Positions 9,525 through 17,982 of a DNA stretch of 64,000 nt are shown here, one piece after another. The translations under genes and the position numbers were made by a program. Position 1 is the first letter of the stretch. Every line of letters begins with the position of its first letter. A model generated the notes under the pieces. It did no database searches, was not told the origin of the DNA, and was given only the letters and a program-made list of their open reading frames with translations. Source of the DNA: Sediminicola sp. YIK13 (GTDB taxonomy: Bacteria; Bacteroidota; Bacteroidia; Flavobacteriales; Flavobacteriaceae); NCBI RefSeq assembly GCF_001430825.1, contig NZ_CP010535.1, positions 2,770,501 through 2,834,500 of the forward strand. Direction: 5' to 3'.

Positions 9525-11960
9525 TTGGTCACCAACCGAAAAAACTTGAAATTAAGCTTCTTAGTTCTGATCATGCCCCTGATCATGCCGTTATGCCTAT
9601 CTGCCCAAACCTACGAGGTTACTGGGGCTGTAAAAGATAGAAATAATGAAGCTGTAGGTTACGCCAATGTCCTTTTGTTACAAGTATCTGATTCCACAGT
9701 AGTACAAGGAGCCTCCACCGATGATTCTGGGCGGTTTGTTATAACCAACGTGCAACCAAAAACCTATTTCATAAGAGCGAGTTATATCGGCTCAACCTCC
9801 AACTTAATAGCAGTAGATGTAAGGAAGAACACTTCCATTGGCTCCATTATCATTGAAGATAGTTCCATTGATCTTGAAGGAGTGGAAATTGTAGTAAGAA
9901 AACCTACGGTGGTCCGCAAATCAGATCGGTTGGTCTTTAACGTGGAAAATACGATTGCCTCCTTAGGCAATTCATGGGATGTGCTGAGGAAAACCCCTGG
10001 GGTGATCATGGTGAATGAGCAGCTGAAAATAAAAAACCAAACGCCAATAGTATATTTAAACAACAGGAAAGTTCAGCTCACCAATGCCGAGATTAAAAAT
10101 TTATTGGAGGGAGTTTCAGGGGCAAACATCAAATCCGTTGAGGTGATCATGAACCCGCCAGCTAGCTATGATGCGGAGGGGGGACCTATTTTAAATATCA
10201 TTACCAGTAAGAACATCACCCCAGGTTATAAAGGAAGTGTCAATGGGGATTTTATACAGGCTATTTTTCCAAAATATAATTTTGGTACCAGTCATTATTT
10301 CAAGACTGAGAAATTAAGTGTTTTTGCGAACTATTCCATAAGTCCCAGAAAGGAATACAAGGACAATAACGGGTATATAAACTTTATAGATGATAATGGG
10401 GTGTTTGCCAGGTGGCAGTCCACTTTTAATAGAACCACCAGATCTGCCGCCCAAAATGCAAATCTTATCCTGGATTATGCCATTGATGATAGGAATACGT
10501 TTAATATCACTTCCAATTTAGCGGTTTCCCCTAACAAGACTTTTGATAATATATCGGAGAACCTCATGCGGAATGCCCAGAATATGTTGGATTCCACGTT
10601 TATTTCAGCTAGTAAGCTAAACATTGACCAGGCCAATTTGGGGATAGACCTTAATTATGTACATACCTTTAAAAAAGAGGGGGCATCCTTAGCTTTGAAT
10701 GCACATTACACTGATTATTATTTGGAACAAGATCAATTCGTGTCTTCCGATTATTTTGACAGCACCAATAATTTTACTAGGAATTTTAGTTTCTTGACCC
10801 AATCCAACCAAAATATTGAGATCTATACGGGACAGGCAGATTATTTAGACACCTTTGGTAAATTGTCCTTGGAGAGCGGCGCAAAATTTTCCAATATCAA
10901 TTCAAGAAGTGGCCTTGATTATTTTAATGTGACGGGCAACACCCAAACCATGAATGTATCCTTGTCAGACATTTACGATTATGATGAGACGGTTTTTGCG
11001 GGCTATATCACTATGGTCCAGAATTGGGACAAATTCTCAATAAAAGCAGGATTGAGAGGAGAGCAAACCAATGTGGAAGGGAAGTCAATGAGCGTTGTTG
11101 AAACCAATGTGCAGGATTATTTTGAACTTTTCCCGTCTTTATATCTCCTTTATAACCAATCTGACAACCATTCATTTTCCTTTAATTATGGGCGCAAACT
11201 TAGCAGGCCCAAGTATCAGGACCTGAATCCGTTCCTTTACTTTCTAAACGAAAACGTTTTTAACCAAGGGAACCCCAATCTAAGACCCAACTTTAGTCAT
11301 AATTTTAATTTTAACTACACCTACAAAGGGGAATATTTTCTGGACGTTTATTACAGGGATAATGGAAATTTTATAAGCACACTCAGTTTTCAGGACAACC
11401 AGAACCAGACCGTCAGGGAAGTACGGCAAAATGTACTAGAAAGTACCTCCTATGGATTCGATTTTACCTATATCAAATCCATCACCAACAATTGGTTCCT
11501 CATTGGCATTACCTCCTTATTTCATGAGGATGAAACCTTTTTGGCTATCGAAAGTGGAAATATCCCTGTGACCAATGAAGTGGAAGGGGTGTTTTTGTAT
11601 TTAGGTAATAATTTGACGCTTTCCAAGGACGGAACCTTTACCGGGGAACTTGGTCTTAATTATATTTCTAAATTTCTCTTGGGATCCTATGTGATTTCGG
11701 AAACAACCAACCTCACCTTTGGGCTTCGTAAGACCCTTTGGAACAATAGGGCGACCATTTCCCTTTCCTCAGAGGATATTTTGGGCAAAGCCAATGGAAC
11801 ACTTACCTCTACCTATTTGAACCAGGACAATTCCTATTCGCCCAGGCCAGAAACTCAATTTATTCGTTTTGGGTTTGCCTATAATTTTGGAAATTTTCGG
11901 TTAAAGGACAGTAAAAGAACCATTGACAAAATAGAGCGGGATCGGTTGGAATCCAATTAA
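9525..11960 (+). CDS. Outer-membrane beta-barrel protein with N-terminal carboxypeptidase-like domain (TonB-receptor-like)
   Basis: Up to 811 residues. A signal peptide (KLSFLVLIMPLIMPLCLSAQ) is followed by a CarboxypepD_reg-like beta-sandwich (about residues 30-110) and a plug-like segment containing the VVRKSDRLVFNVENT and ASYDAEGGPILNI stretches. A long barrel follows, rich in alternating aromatic strands (about 370-800). It lacks SusC-type hallmarks and belongs to the 'outer membrane beta-barrel family 3' group. Substrate unknown. The start is uncertain: the TTG at 9525 overlaps a TAAATTTG promoter-like element (9520-9527), so the TTG at 9546, giving MKLSFLV, is more likely. The next gene, dusB, has its own -7 element. 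Confidence 0.82.
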   Translation: MVTNRKNLKLSFLVLIMPLIMPLCLSAQTYEVTGAVKDRNNEAVGYANVLLLQVSDSTVVQGASTDDSGRFVITNVQPKTYFIRASYIGSTSNLIAVDVRKNTSIGSIIIEDSSIDLEGVEIVVRKPTVVRKSDRLVFNVENTIASLGNSWDVLRKTPGVIMVNEQLKIKNQTPIVYLNNRKVQLTNAEIKNLLEGVSGANIKSVEVIMNPPASYDAEGGPILNIITSKNITPGYKGSVNGDFIQAIFPKYNFGTSHYFKTEKLSVFANYSISPRKEYKDNNGYINFIDDNGVFARWQSTFNRTTRSAAQNANLILDYAIDDRNTFNITSNLAVSPNKTFDNISENLMRNAQNMLDSTFISASKLNIDQANLGIDLNYVHTFKKEGASLALNAHYTDYYLEQDQFVSSDYFDSTNNFTRNFSFLTQSNQNIEIYTGQADYLDTFGKLSLESGAKFSNINSRSGLDYFNVTGNTQTMNVSLSDIYDYDETVFAGYITMVQNWDKFSIKAGLRGEQTNVEGKSMSVVETNVQDYFELFPSLYLLYNQSDNHSFSFNYGRKLSRPKYQDLNPFLYFLNENVFNQGNPNLRPNFSHNFNFNYTYKGEYFLDVYYRDNGNFISTLSFQDNQNQTVREVRQNVLESTSYGFDFTYIKSITNNWFLIGITSLFHEDETFLAIESGNIPVTNEVEGVFLYLGNNLTLSKDGTFTGELGLNYISKFLLGSYVISETTNLTFGLRKTLWNNRATISLSSEDILGKANGTLTSTYLNQDNSYSPRPETQFIRFGFAYNFGNFRLKDSKRTIDKIERDRLESN

Positions 11961-11984
11961 ACTTCTTATGTAAGAGATATTTAC

Positions 11985-11992
11985 TATTTTTG
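11985..11992 (+). promoter_or_regulatory. dusB -7 element TATTTTTG
   Basis: TAnnTTTG match 23 bases before the TTG start of dusB. No clear -33 TTTG is present. It suggests that dusB is transcribed separately from the outer-membrane protein gene. Confidence 0.4.
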
Positions 11993-12014
11993 CATTCCAA
12001 AAACAGAAAAAGTT

Positions 12015-13013
12015 TTGCCAAAAATAGGAGATATTCAGCTGCCAGATTTTCCGTTGCTTTTAGCGCCAATGGAAGATGTTAGTGACCCGCCTTTCCGTGC
12101 CCTGTGCAAGGAACAAGGTGCAGATGTGGTGTATACAGAATTCATCTCATCGGAAGGTCTAATCCGTGATGCTGCAAAAAGTGTCATGAAATTGGATATT
12201 TACGAGAAGGAACGCCCTGTGGGCATTCAGATTTTTGGTGCTGAATTGGATTCCATGCTTCAATCCATAGATATCGTTGAAAAGTCCAATCCGGATATCA
12301 TCGATATTAATTTTGGTTGTCCCGTGAAAAAGGTAGTGTCCAAAAATGCCGGAGCCGGTATTCTCAAGGACATTCCTTTAATGATAAAGCTTACGGAGGA
12401 AATGGTGAAACGCACCCACTTGCCCATTACCGTAAAGACAAGATTGGGGTGGGACAGTGATTCCATAAAAATAGTAGAAGTTGCCGAGCGCTTACAAGAT
12501 GTGGGTATCAAGGCAATATCCATTCACGGCCGTACAAGAGTACAAATGTACAAGGGCAGTGCCGATTGGGGACCTATTGCAGCCGTAAAGAACAACCCTA
12601 GGATGCATATTCCCGTTTTTGGGAACGGCGATGTGGACTCCCCGGAAATGGCGATGAAAATGCGTGATGAATACGGGTTGGATGGCGCCATGATTGGACG
12701 CGCAAGTATAGGCTATCCGTGGTTCTTTAATGAAGTGAAGCATTATTTTAAGACAGGGACGCACAAGGCTCCCCCCACCATGGAAGAGCGGGTAGACGCG
12801 GCTCGCAGGCACCTGCAGATGGCCATTGACTGGAAAGGGGAAAAGCTTGGGGTATTTGAGACCAGAAGGCATTACACCAACTATTTTAAAGGTATTCCCA
12901 ATTTTAAGGAATACAGAATGAAAATGGTGACCAGTGACCATGCAGTAGATGTTTTTGCCGCCTTTGATGAGGTAATGGAACTATTTGGAGACCACCAGTT
13001 CACAACTGTTTAA
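12015..13013 (+). CDS. dusB: tRNA-dihydrouridine synthase (DusB-type)
   Basis: A 332-residue FMN enzyme that reduces specific uridines in the tRNA D-loop. The N-terminal TIM barrel begins LLLAPMEDVSDPPFRALCK. The signature INFGCPVKKV contains C102, the likely general acid, followed by the phosphate-binding SIHGRTR, FGNGDVDSPE and DGAMIGRASIGYPW segments. A helical C-terminal domain follows. The start is a TTG at 12015; no ATG gives a better N-terminus and the homologous start (M-x-KIG) fits. Confidence 0.93.
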   Translation: MPKIGDIQLPDFPLLLAPMEDVSDPPFRALCKEQGADVVYTEFISSEGLIRDAAKSVMKLDIYEKERPVGIQIFGAELDSMLQSIDIVEKSNPDIIDINFGCPVKKVVSKNAGAGILKDIPLMIKLTEEMVKRTHLPITVKTRLGWDSDSIKIVEVAERLQDVGIKAISIHGRTRVQMYKGSADWGPIAAVKNNPRMHIPVFGNGDVDSPEMAMKMRDEYGLDGAMIGRASIGYPWFFNEVKHYFKTGTHKAPPTMEERVDAARRHLQMAIDWKGEKLGVFETRRHYTNYFKGIPNFKEYRMKMVTSDHAVDVFAAFDEVMELFGDHQFTTV

Positions 13014-13071
13014 AAGATCAGGAAATCTCACTAAATTACGTTAGGGTCGGTTATACTGACTATTAATTCGA

Positions 13072-14280
13072 TTAGCGAGCTATCAACTTTTTATTGATTC
13101 TACTACTGGCAATTTTAGAGGCGATGATGCCTAGGATGACGATGGTGGACAGTACGATTCCTACGTTGAGCAATTTATATTCCACTGGGTACGCCAAGGA
13201 AGGGGTTATTTTTAACCAACCAAAAACAAGTTGTGACCATACCAATAAGGAGGCCATTAGCACACCAATACAGCCGCCAACGCTTGTGACCAACACGCCC
13301 TGAACAAAATAGATGCGCCTCAATTCCTTAATGGTTGTCCCTAAACTGTATAAGGTTTTAGAATTTTGTTGCTTATCCAGGATCATCATAATTATTGCCC
13401 CCACTACATTGAAAAGGGCAATGATGAGCACCAGAGTAAAAATAAGATAGGTGGCCAAATTCTCGGTATTCAACATTTTATAGAGGGTGCTGTTGAGTTC
13501 CCTTCTATCCTTTAGGATAATGGCATTGGGAAATATTTTTTCTATCGCTTCCCGAGTTTGTAAAACATCCACGGTTTCATCGAGCCTGAAATTTATTCCA
13601 GAAACTTGGGTGCTGTCCTTTTCCAAAAGATTCTGCACCAGGGAAAGCTCTGAAAACACGTATTTTTTGTCCAGATTTTCCTCAATATAATAAATGCCGC
13701 TCACAACGAGCTCCAATTGGTTATAAGGCTTATTGCGAAGGGATTGTTGTGAGATAGAGCCCTTGCCTGGCTTTGGCGCCAATACGACCAAAGGGTTTCT
13801 ATAATTGTTAGGGCTCAGTCCCAATAGATTGGCAATACCTATTCCTATGACCCCATGCTGCTGGTCTAATTCCCAGTTCCCAAAATAAATGGTACTATCC
13901 ATGGAAGTGACATTTCCATAATTGTTGTCCACCCCTTTAATGTAGGCCACATGGCTTTTTTGACTGTGGGTAAGATAAACACGCTCCTCCAATTCTTTGG
14001 AATAAGAGGCTATTCCTGCAATGTTTTTCAGTTGGACTTCTTGATCGGTAGAAACGCTAAAAAATTTACCGGTAGCAGGTTGGGCCTTAAGGTCGGGATC
14101 TACGGTATTGCTAAAAGAAAGACTAAAAGTCTTAAGTCCCGCAAAGCCGGAAAGCACTATAAATAGTGCAGCAGAGCCGATGACGATGACCAAGAAGGTT
14201 ATAAAGTTTATGATGTTTACCGCATTTTGGCTGCTTTTGGATCTAACATACCGCTGTGCGATGTAAAAGGAAAAATTCAA
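13072..14280 (-). CDS. ABC transporter permease, FtsX/LolE family
   Basis: A 402-residue inner-membrane protein. An N-terminal helix (about 25-50) is followed by a large periplasmic domain (about 55-270) and three C-terminal helices (about 275-395), the MacB/LolCE/FtsX arrangement. The opening FYIAQRYVRSKSSQNAVNII matches LolC/LolE-type permeases involved in lipoprotein release. No ATPase gene is adjacent. It lies 2 bases downstream of rbfA on the same strand, so the two form an operon, as in many Flavobacteriaceae. Confidence 0.87.
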   Translation of the reverse strand: MNFSFYIAQRYVRSKSSQNAVNIINFITFLVIVIGSAALFIVLSGFAGLKTFSLSFSNTVDPDLKAQPATGKFFSVSTDQEVQLKNIAGIASYSKELEERVYLTHSQKSHVAYIKGVDNNYGNVTSMDSTIYFGNWELDQQHGVIGIGIANLLGLSPNNYRNPLVVLAPKPGKGSISQQSLRNKPYNQLELVVSGIYYIEENLDKKYVFSELSLVQNLLEKDSTQVSGINFRLDETVDVLQTREAIEKIFPNAIILKDRRELNSTLYKMLNTENLATYLIFTLVLIIALFNVVGAIIMMILDKQQNSKTLYSLGTTIKELRRIYFVQGVLVTSVGGCIGVLMASLLVWSQLVFGWLKITPSLAYPVEYKLLNVGIVLSTIVILGIIASKIASSRINKKLIAR

Positions 14281-14282
14281 TC

Positions 14283-14675
14283 TTAGGATTTTTTTCTTTT
14301 TTCCAATAGATCTGGATTGGAAATTGGGTTTTCCTCTCCCTTCAAGGATTTTTCAATATTGTCTATGTATTCCAAGGAATCGTCCAAGTAAAAGGAAAGT
14401 TCTGGAATCCTTCTCAATTGGTGCCTTGTACGTTGTGCCAATTCATGTCTTATCAAGGATTGGTTACTTTTCATTCCTTCCAACAATTCCTTAGCATCTT
14501 TGGTCGGGAATATGCTCACATATATTTTGGCCATGGACAGGTCTGTCGGGACGCTTACTTTTGATACTGAAATCAACGTTCCTCTCAACCCTCCATCAAT
14601 CGCTGCGCGCTGTAGAATATCTACAATATCCTTTTGGATAACGCCTGCTATCTTTTTTTGTCGTTGTGTTTCCAT
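14283..14675 (-). CDS. rbfA: 30S ribosome-binding factor A
   Basis: A 130-residue KH-domain protein needed for 16S rRNA 5'-end maturation and cold adaptation. It begins METQRQKKIAGVIQKD and contains the typical LISVSKVSVPTDLSMAKIYV strand-helix core. An in-frame codon at 14690 exists, but a TATTTTTG -7 element occupies 14687-14680, so the start at 14675 is preferred and the transcript may be almost leaderless. Followed at 2 bases by the permease gene. Confidence 0.92.
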   Translation of the reverse strand: METQRQKKIAGVIQKDIVDILQRAAIDGGLRGTLISVSKVSVPTDLSMAKIYVSIFPTKDAKELLEGMKSNQSLIRHELAQRTRHQLRRIPELSFYLDDSLEYIDNIEKSLKGEENPISNPDLLEKRKKS

Positions 14676-14679
14676 GGGA

Positions 14680-14687
14680 CAAAAATA
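14680..14687 (-). promoter_or_regulatory. rbfA -7 element TATTTTTG
   Basis: TAnnTTTG match on the minus strand ending 4 bases before the rbfA ATG. With the usual offset of the start site, transcription would begin at or very near the start codon. Confidence 0.45.
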
Positions 14688-14746
14688 CACACAATATGTG
14701 TATTTTAGCGCTATACTTACCAGATACTGACATAAATTAGTGATAA

Positions 14747-15151
14747 ATGAATAAAATTGAGCATTTGGGAATTGCCGTAAAGGATTTGAAAACCTCCAAT
14801 ATCCTGTTCGAGAAATTGTTGGGGGCCCCCCATTACAAGATAGAGGACGTGTTGTCTGAAGGGGTAAAAACTTCTTTTTTTAAGGTGGGCCCCAACAAAA
14901 TAGAGTTGCTGGAGGCCACCAATGAGGATAGCCCTATTGCCAAGTTTTTAGAAAAGAAAGGTGAGGGGATTCACCATATAGCTTTTGAAGTAGATGATAT
15001 TATTATGGAGATGGAAAGGCTTAAGGCGGAGGGATTTACAATACTCAATGAAGTGCCAAAAAAGGGGGCCGATAACAAACTGGTGGCCTTTGTACATCCC
15101 AAAACCTCCAACGGGGTATTGGTAGAGCTCTGTCAGGAAATAAGAGAATAA
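14747..15151 (+). CDS. mce: Methylmalonyl-CoA epimerase
   Basis: A 134-residue VOC (glyoxalase-like) metalloenzyme that interconverts (R)- and (S)-methylmalonyl-CoA in propionyl-CoA metabolism. Two beta-alpha-beta-beta-beta repeats are visible. Metal-ligand positions appear in KIEHLGIAVKDL (His near 5), EGIHHIAFEVDD (His near 80) and the terminal LVELCQE (Glu). Divergent from rbfA. The methylmalonyl-CoA mutase genes are not nearby. Confidence 0.92.
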   Translation: MNKIEHLGIAVKDLKTSNILFEKLLGAPHYKIEDVLSEGVKTSFFKVGPNKIELLEATNEDSPIAKFLEKKGEGIHHIAFEVDDIIMEMERLKAEGFTILNEVPKKGADNKLVAFVHPKTSNGVLVELCQEIRE

Positions 15152-15228
15152 TTTCCATTATGCGTTTAGGGTGCGATTTTGCTTGCAACGTATAAAAATA
15201 AATAGTAATATTGCATCCGCAATTTGCG

Positions 15229-15302
15229 GGTCCTATAGCTCAGTTGGTTAGAGCACCTGACTCATAATCAGGTGGTCCCTGGTTCGAGCCCAGGTGGGAC
15301 CA
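15229..15302 (+). tRNA. tRNA with CAU anticodon (tRNA-Ile2 or elongator tRNA-Met)
   Basis: A 74-nt cloverleaf: acceptor stem GGTCCTA/TGGGACC (one G-U pair), D stem GCTC/GAGC, anticodon stem CCTGA/TCAGG with loop CTCATAA (anticodon CAT), T stem CCTGG/CCAGG with TTCGAGC loop, discriminator A; CCA is not encoded. The C4-G69 and C5-G68 acceptor pairs are the kind recognised by TilS, so this may be the lysidine-modified Ile tRNA rather than Met. A TAATATTG -7-like element lies at 15206-15213. Confidence 0.93.
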
Positions 15303-15313
15303 CATCAATCAGA

Positions 15314-15342
15314 AAACCCATACCATCAGGTGTGGGTTTTTT
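15314..15342 (+). terminator. Terminator after the CAU tRNA
   Basis: Stem AAACCCA/TGGGTTT with a 12-base loop and a T-run, 12 bases after the tRNA. Confidence 0.7.
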
Positions 15343-15530
15343 CATTTTCGGAAACAAAGCAGGGCTTACCCTGGCTTTTGTTCGGAAATGAAAGAAAAGA
15401 TTCGCGCGTGCGAATTGAAGTTTTCTATTTGCAGGAGTGGTCTTTCTCTGGTCCATGAGCATGGCGAACTAACGCAGGTGGGACCACAGAAATTGAATCC
15501 AATCTAGTCTTCTAGGTTGGATTTTTTTGT
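15341..15530 (+). repeat. tRNA-tail repeat, copy A
   Basis: A ~190-bp unit repeated at 17983-18174. It starts with a long imperfect hairpin (15343-15390) and includes a 26-base block around ATTCGCGCGTGCG. A 53-base block (15442-15494) is identical in both copies. Inside that block, 15475-15488 repeats the 14-base tRNA 3' end CAGGTGGGACCACA found at 15291-15304. It ends in its own terminator (15496-15527). The segment 15450-15488 also keeps GGTCC...GGGACC, like an acceptor stem without a tRNA body. Confidence 0.85.
15496..15528 (+). terminator. Terminator at the end of repeat copy A
   Basis: Stem AATCCAA-t-CTAG / CTAG-g-TTGGATT with a TCTT loop, followed by seven T. Confidence 0.7.
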
Positions 15531-15616
15531 TTCAAGGCCAGTGCTAAGACCGCCACAATAATCGTCCCAAAGAACAGGTTTTTCAAATAGGAATAGATTG
15601 TTTTCCTGTCATAGTG
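15512..15616 (-). pseudogene. Possible 3' remnant of a small membrane-protein gene
   Basis: Read on the minus strand, a short open frame without a usable start encodes HYDRKTIYSYLKNLFFG followed by TIIVAVLALALKQKNPT and a stop. The pattern (polar head, one hydrophobic helix, basic end) looks like the C-terminal helix of a DoxX-like membrane protein. Its 3' end overlaps the terminator of repeat copy A. The upstream part is missing (stop codon just before). Low-confidence relic. The rest of 15620-15850 shows no gene that I can support. Confidence 0.3.
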
Positions 15617-15852
15617 GTTTTAAAGGTTGCGGGTTTAAACTATTTCCTAAATAGCAATATGGAAACCTTTTTTGGGGAATGGAGAGTCTCACTGAAGGCT
15701 ATTTAAATTGATTTAAATATGGAAACCATTTGTAGATTTGCCCCTTATGTTAGTCATTTTTTTAACAAAATGTGCGAATAAGCCTACCTAAAGGCTTCAC
15801 AGTCATGGTTATTCAAAAGACCTGTTCCTCTTCCTTGACCCTTTTAAGAAAA

Positions 15853-15887
15853 AAACTACCCCAGCTTTTGGATTGCTGGAGTAGTTT
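15853..15887 (-). terminator. Terminator of the beta-propeller lipoprotein gene
   Basis: Stem AAACTACCCCAGC / GCTGGAGTAGTTT (one mismatch), with a T-run on the minus strand, 40 bases after the stop at 15928. Confidence 0.7.
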
Positions 15888-15927
15888 ACTTCCTATTAAA
15901 GCCGAGTGCATAGGTTCCAATGTCGTT

Positions 15928-17769
15928 CTAACGAACCTTGTTTTGGGATATCTTATAAATGACATTACTACCCCCCCCGGTCACATAGATATCACCAGAA
16001 GGCCCAACGGCTACCGCATCAAAAAAGAATGTCGCAGGAGCACCACCATCTATACCTCCTGTATCAAATTCAAGTCCTTCTGCAAGTGTGGTTTTGATTA
16101 TGTTGCTTCGATCTGAAAAGTCGAATCGCAGGAGACTGGAAGTCCCTGTTTCTACTACCAGTAATCTTCCTTCGTGGTCGAGTGCCAAGCCTTCCGGTTT
16201 GGAAAGTCCTTCTGCTACTGTAAACTTGGTAGGCGGTTCGGTACTGAGATCAACCTCATAAATATTACCGGTATTATAATCCGCGGCCCAAAGCTTTACC
16301 CCGTCCGAAGCCAATCCGCTTGCCCCGAGTTCCACTACTGGGATTGCTTCGCCTTGTTTGACGATGCCACCAGCGAAGAAATCAGAGATATATATATCAC
16401 CATTGACACGTACAGCATCAATGGGAGCGAGCTGTGGAATAATCGGCCCGTAGTTGATATTTTCGGGATCTTCCTCACCGGAAGGATCCCAGACTTGCAC
16501 AGCCCCACTAAACCAGGACGAGACCACTATTTTGTCACCATCAGGCGAAAGATTCATCGGTAAAATAAGAGATTCCGGTCCTTCGGGAATCAAAAAGCCC
16601 TTGAACTGCTCCAATTGACGGCCGTTCGTTCCATTGAATTTTCGCAAATTAAAGAGATCGGCTTCATATAGGACCTCCTGGTTGTTTGCACCTTCCATAG
16701 CTACTAATCCCTGAGGCCGAATGATCCCGCCAGGGCTGAGGAACCGTGGTTGTCCATTGTCCAAGATCTCCGCAACCCAACCTTCGTCGTTATTGGTCAT
16801 ATACAGGCTGCCATCGTCGTCGAAGGTCATGTTGTCCAGGCCTGGGTCCAGTGTACTGATCAGAGTTTTATCATCCTCTTCATCCGGGTTTACCTTAAAA
16901 AATTTTCCGGCCTGATCTAGAACATACAACATCCCGTCCGGACCAAATTTGGCCGCGGCAGGGTTGAACAGGTCTGAAGGTCCAAACGGGTCGCCTGCCA
17001 CAATTCGTATCCTTTCATCGGCTAATCCGGCTAATAAGGCGCCTAGAAAATCTGGAAATTCGGATCCCGTAGCAAAAGCGTCTATGTCAATCGCTATAAC
17101 GGCATTTAAGGCAAACAGGGGACCGTATAACCAAAGTCGTCCGTTTTCCCAACGGGTATCAAAGGAATTGAAAAATCCAAGGCAGAAACCGCCGGGGCAT
17201 AAAATGATAGGTCTGGGCTCAAGGGTTTCTGGGTTTAATTCATATATCCCGTCTCCCAAGAAGTCTAAGGCTACAAAAAGCCGAGGCTTGCTTTCCGGAT
17301 CATTCGGGTTGGGTTCAGAGAAGCGGACCGGGTTAACGCCCGGTGCAACCTCTTGATACCCCTCAAGTGAGCCATCCGGAGTTATTTTACCCACGAATCC
17401 AGTTAATATATCCGTATAGTAAATGTACTCTCCATCCGGGCTGAAGACAAGATCATCGGGACTATTCACGAATTCTGATAACCGCCGAATAATCTTGCCG
17501 CTGTTCTTGTTCATTACGGTAATGTTCTGTCCTGAAACACTGGCGACATACAAATTACCATCAGGTCCTACATCTAAACCGTTGGCGCCATTTAAAGAAG
17601 CTCCCTCGACCAGGGTCTTTAAAACAGATTTGTTGGACTTCGCATTGGTCGCCTCCAGATTATCAGCCTCCAGATCCAGCTCAGGGCTGCAGGAAAAGAT
17701 CATCACAACTAGTGCCAGTACGGCCAGATAAGAAATTTTTTTTAGATTACTTTGAATTTTTACTTTCAT
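15928..17769 (-). CDS. ScyD/ScyE-like (NHL/SMP-30-type) beta-propeller lipoprotein
   Basis: A 613-residue exported lipoprotein: the signal peptide ends in VVMIFSC with lipidation Cys at 27. Repeating blade motifs of the type GPDGNLYVA, SPDGEYIYY, GPDGMLYVLD, DDDGSLYMTN, SPDGDKIVVSS and GPSGDIYVTGG run from about 55 to 610, indicating one or two beta-propellers. Function unknown; such proteins bind ligands or act as lactonase-like enzymes in the envelope. Base composition looks richer in GC than neighbours, and the gene lies exactly between two copies of the tRNA-tail repeat, so acquisition or rearrangement is likely. A G8 run lies 45 bases before the stop. Confidence 0.75.
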   Translation of the reverse strand: MKVKIQSNLKKISYLAVLALVVMIFSCSPELDLEADNLEATNAKSNKSVLKTLVEGASLNGANGLDVGPDGNLYVASVSGQNITVMNKNSGKIIRRLSEFVNSPDDLVFSPDGEYIYYTDILTGFVGKITPDGSLEGYQEVAPGVNPVRFSEPNPNDPESKPRLFVALDFLGDGIYELNPETLEPRPIILCPGGFCLGFFNSFDTRWENGRLWLYGPLFALNAVIAIDIDAFATGSEFPDFLGALLAGLADERIRIVAGDPFGPSDLFNPAAAKFGPDGMLYVLDQAGKFFKVNPDEEDDKTLISTLDPGLDNMTFDDDGSLYMTNNDEGWVAEILDNGQPRFLSPGGIIRPQGLVAMEGANNQEVLYEADLFNLRKFNGTNGRQLEQFKGFLIPEGPESLILPMNLSPDGDKIVVSSWFSGAVQVWDPSGEEDPENINYGPIIPQLAPIDAVRVNGDIYISDFFAGGIVKQGEAIPVVELGASGLASDGVKLWAADYNTGNIYEVDLSTEPPTKFTVAEGLSKPEGLALDHEGRLLVVETGTSSLLRFDFSDRSNIIKTTLAEGLEFDTGGIDGGAPATFFFDAVAVGPSGDIYVTGGGSNVIYKISQNKVR

Positions 17770-17982
17770 AATTTTGGATTTTAGGTTACATTCTTAAAGC
17801 GTTAAGACCCATTGAAAATGAGAAAAAACAAGTATTAAATAATTATGAAGGGAACTAAACTAAGCGAGTTAATTTTTAAGGTAGGGGATTAATCGGATCT
17901 TTACAGTAATACCGGGACGAACATTTTGTTATAATGTCCGAGAAGGAGTAAATATTTACCGGGGATTTAAATTATATCAAAA

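Noticed and set aside
15268-15462. A 64-codon minus-strand frame across the CAU tRNA and the repeat
   Set aside because: Its end (VPPGLEPGTT) is simply the reverse reading of the tRNA T-arm, a well-known false gene; the rest is repeat sequence.
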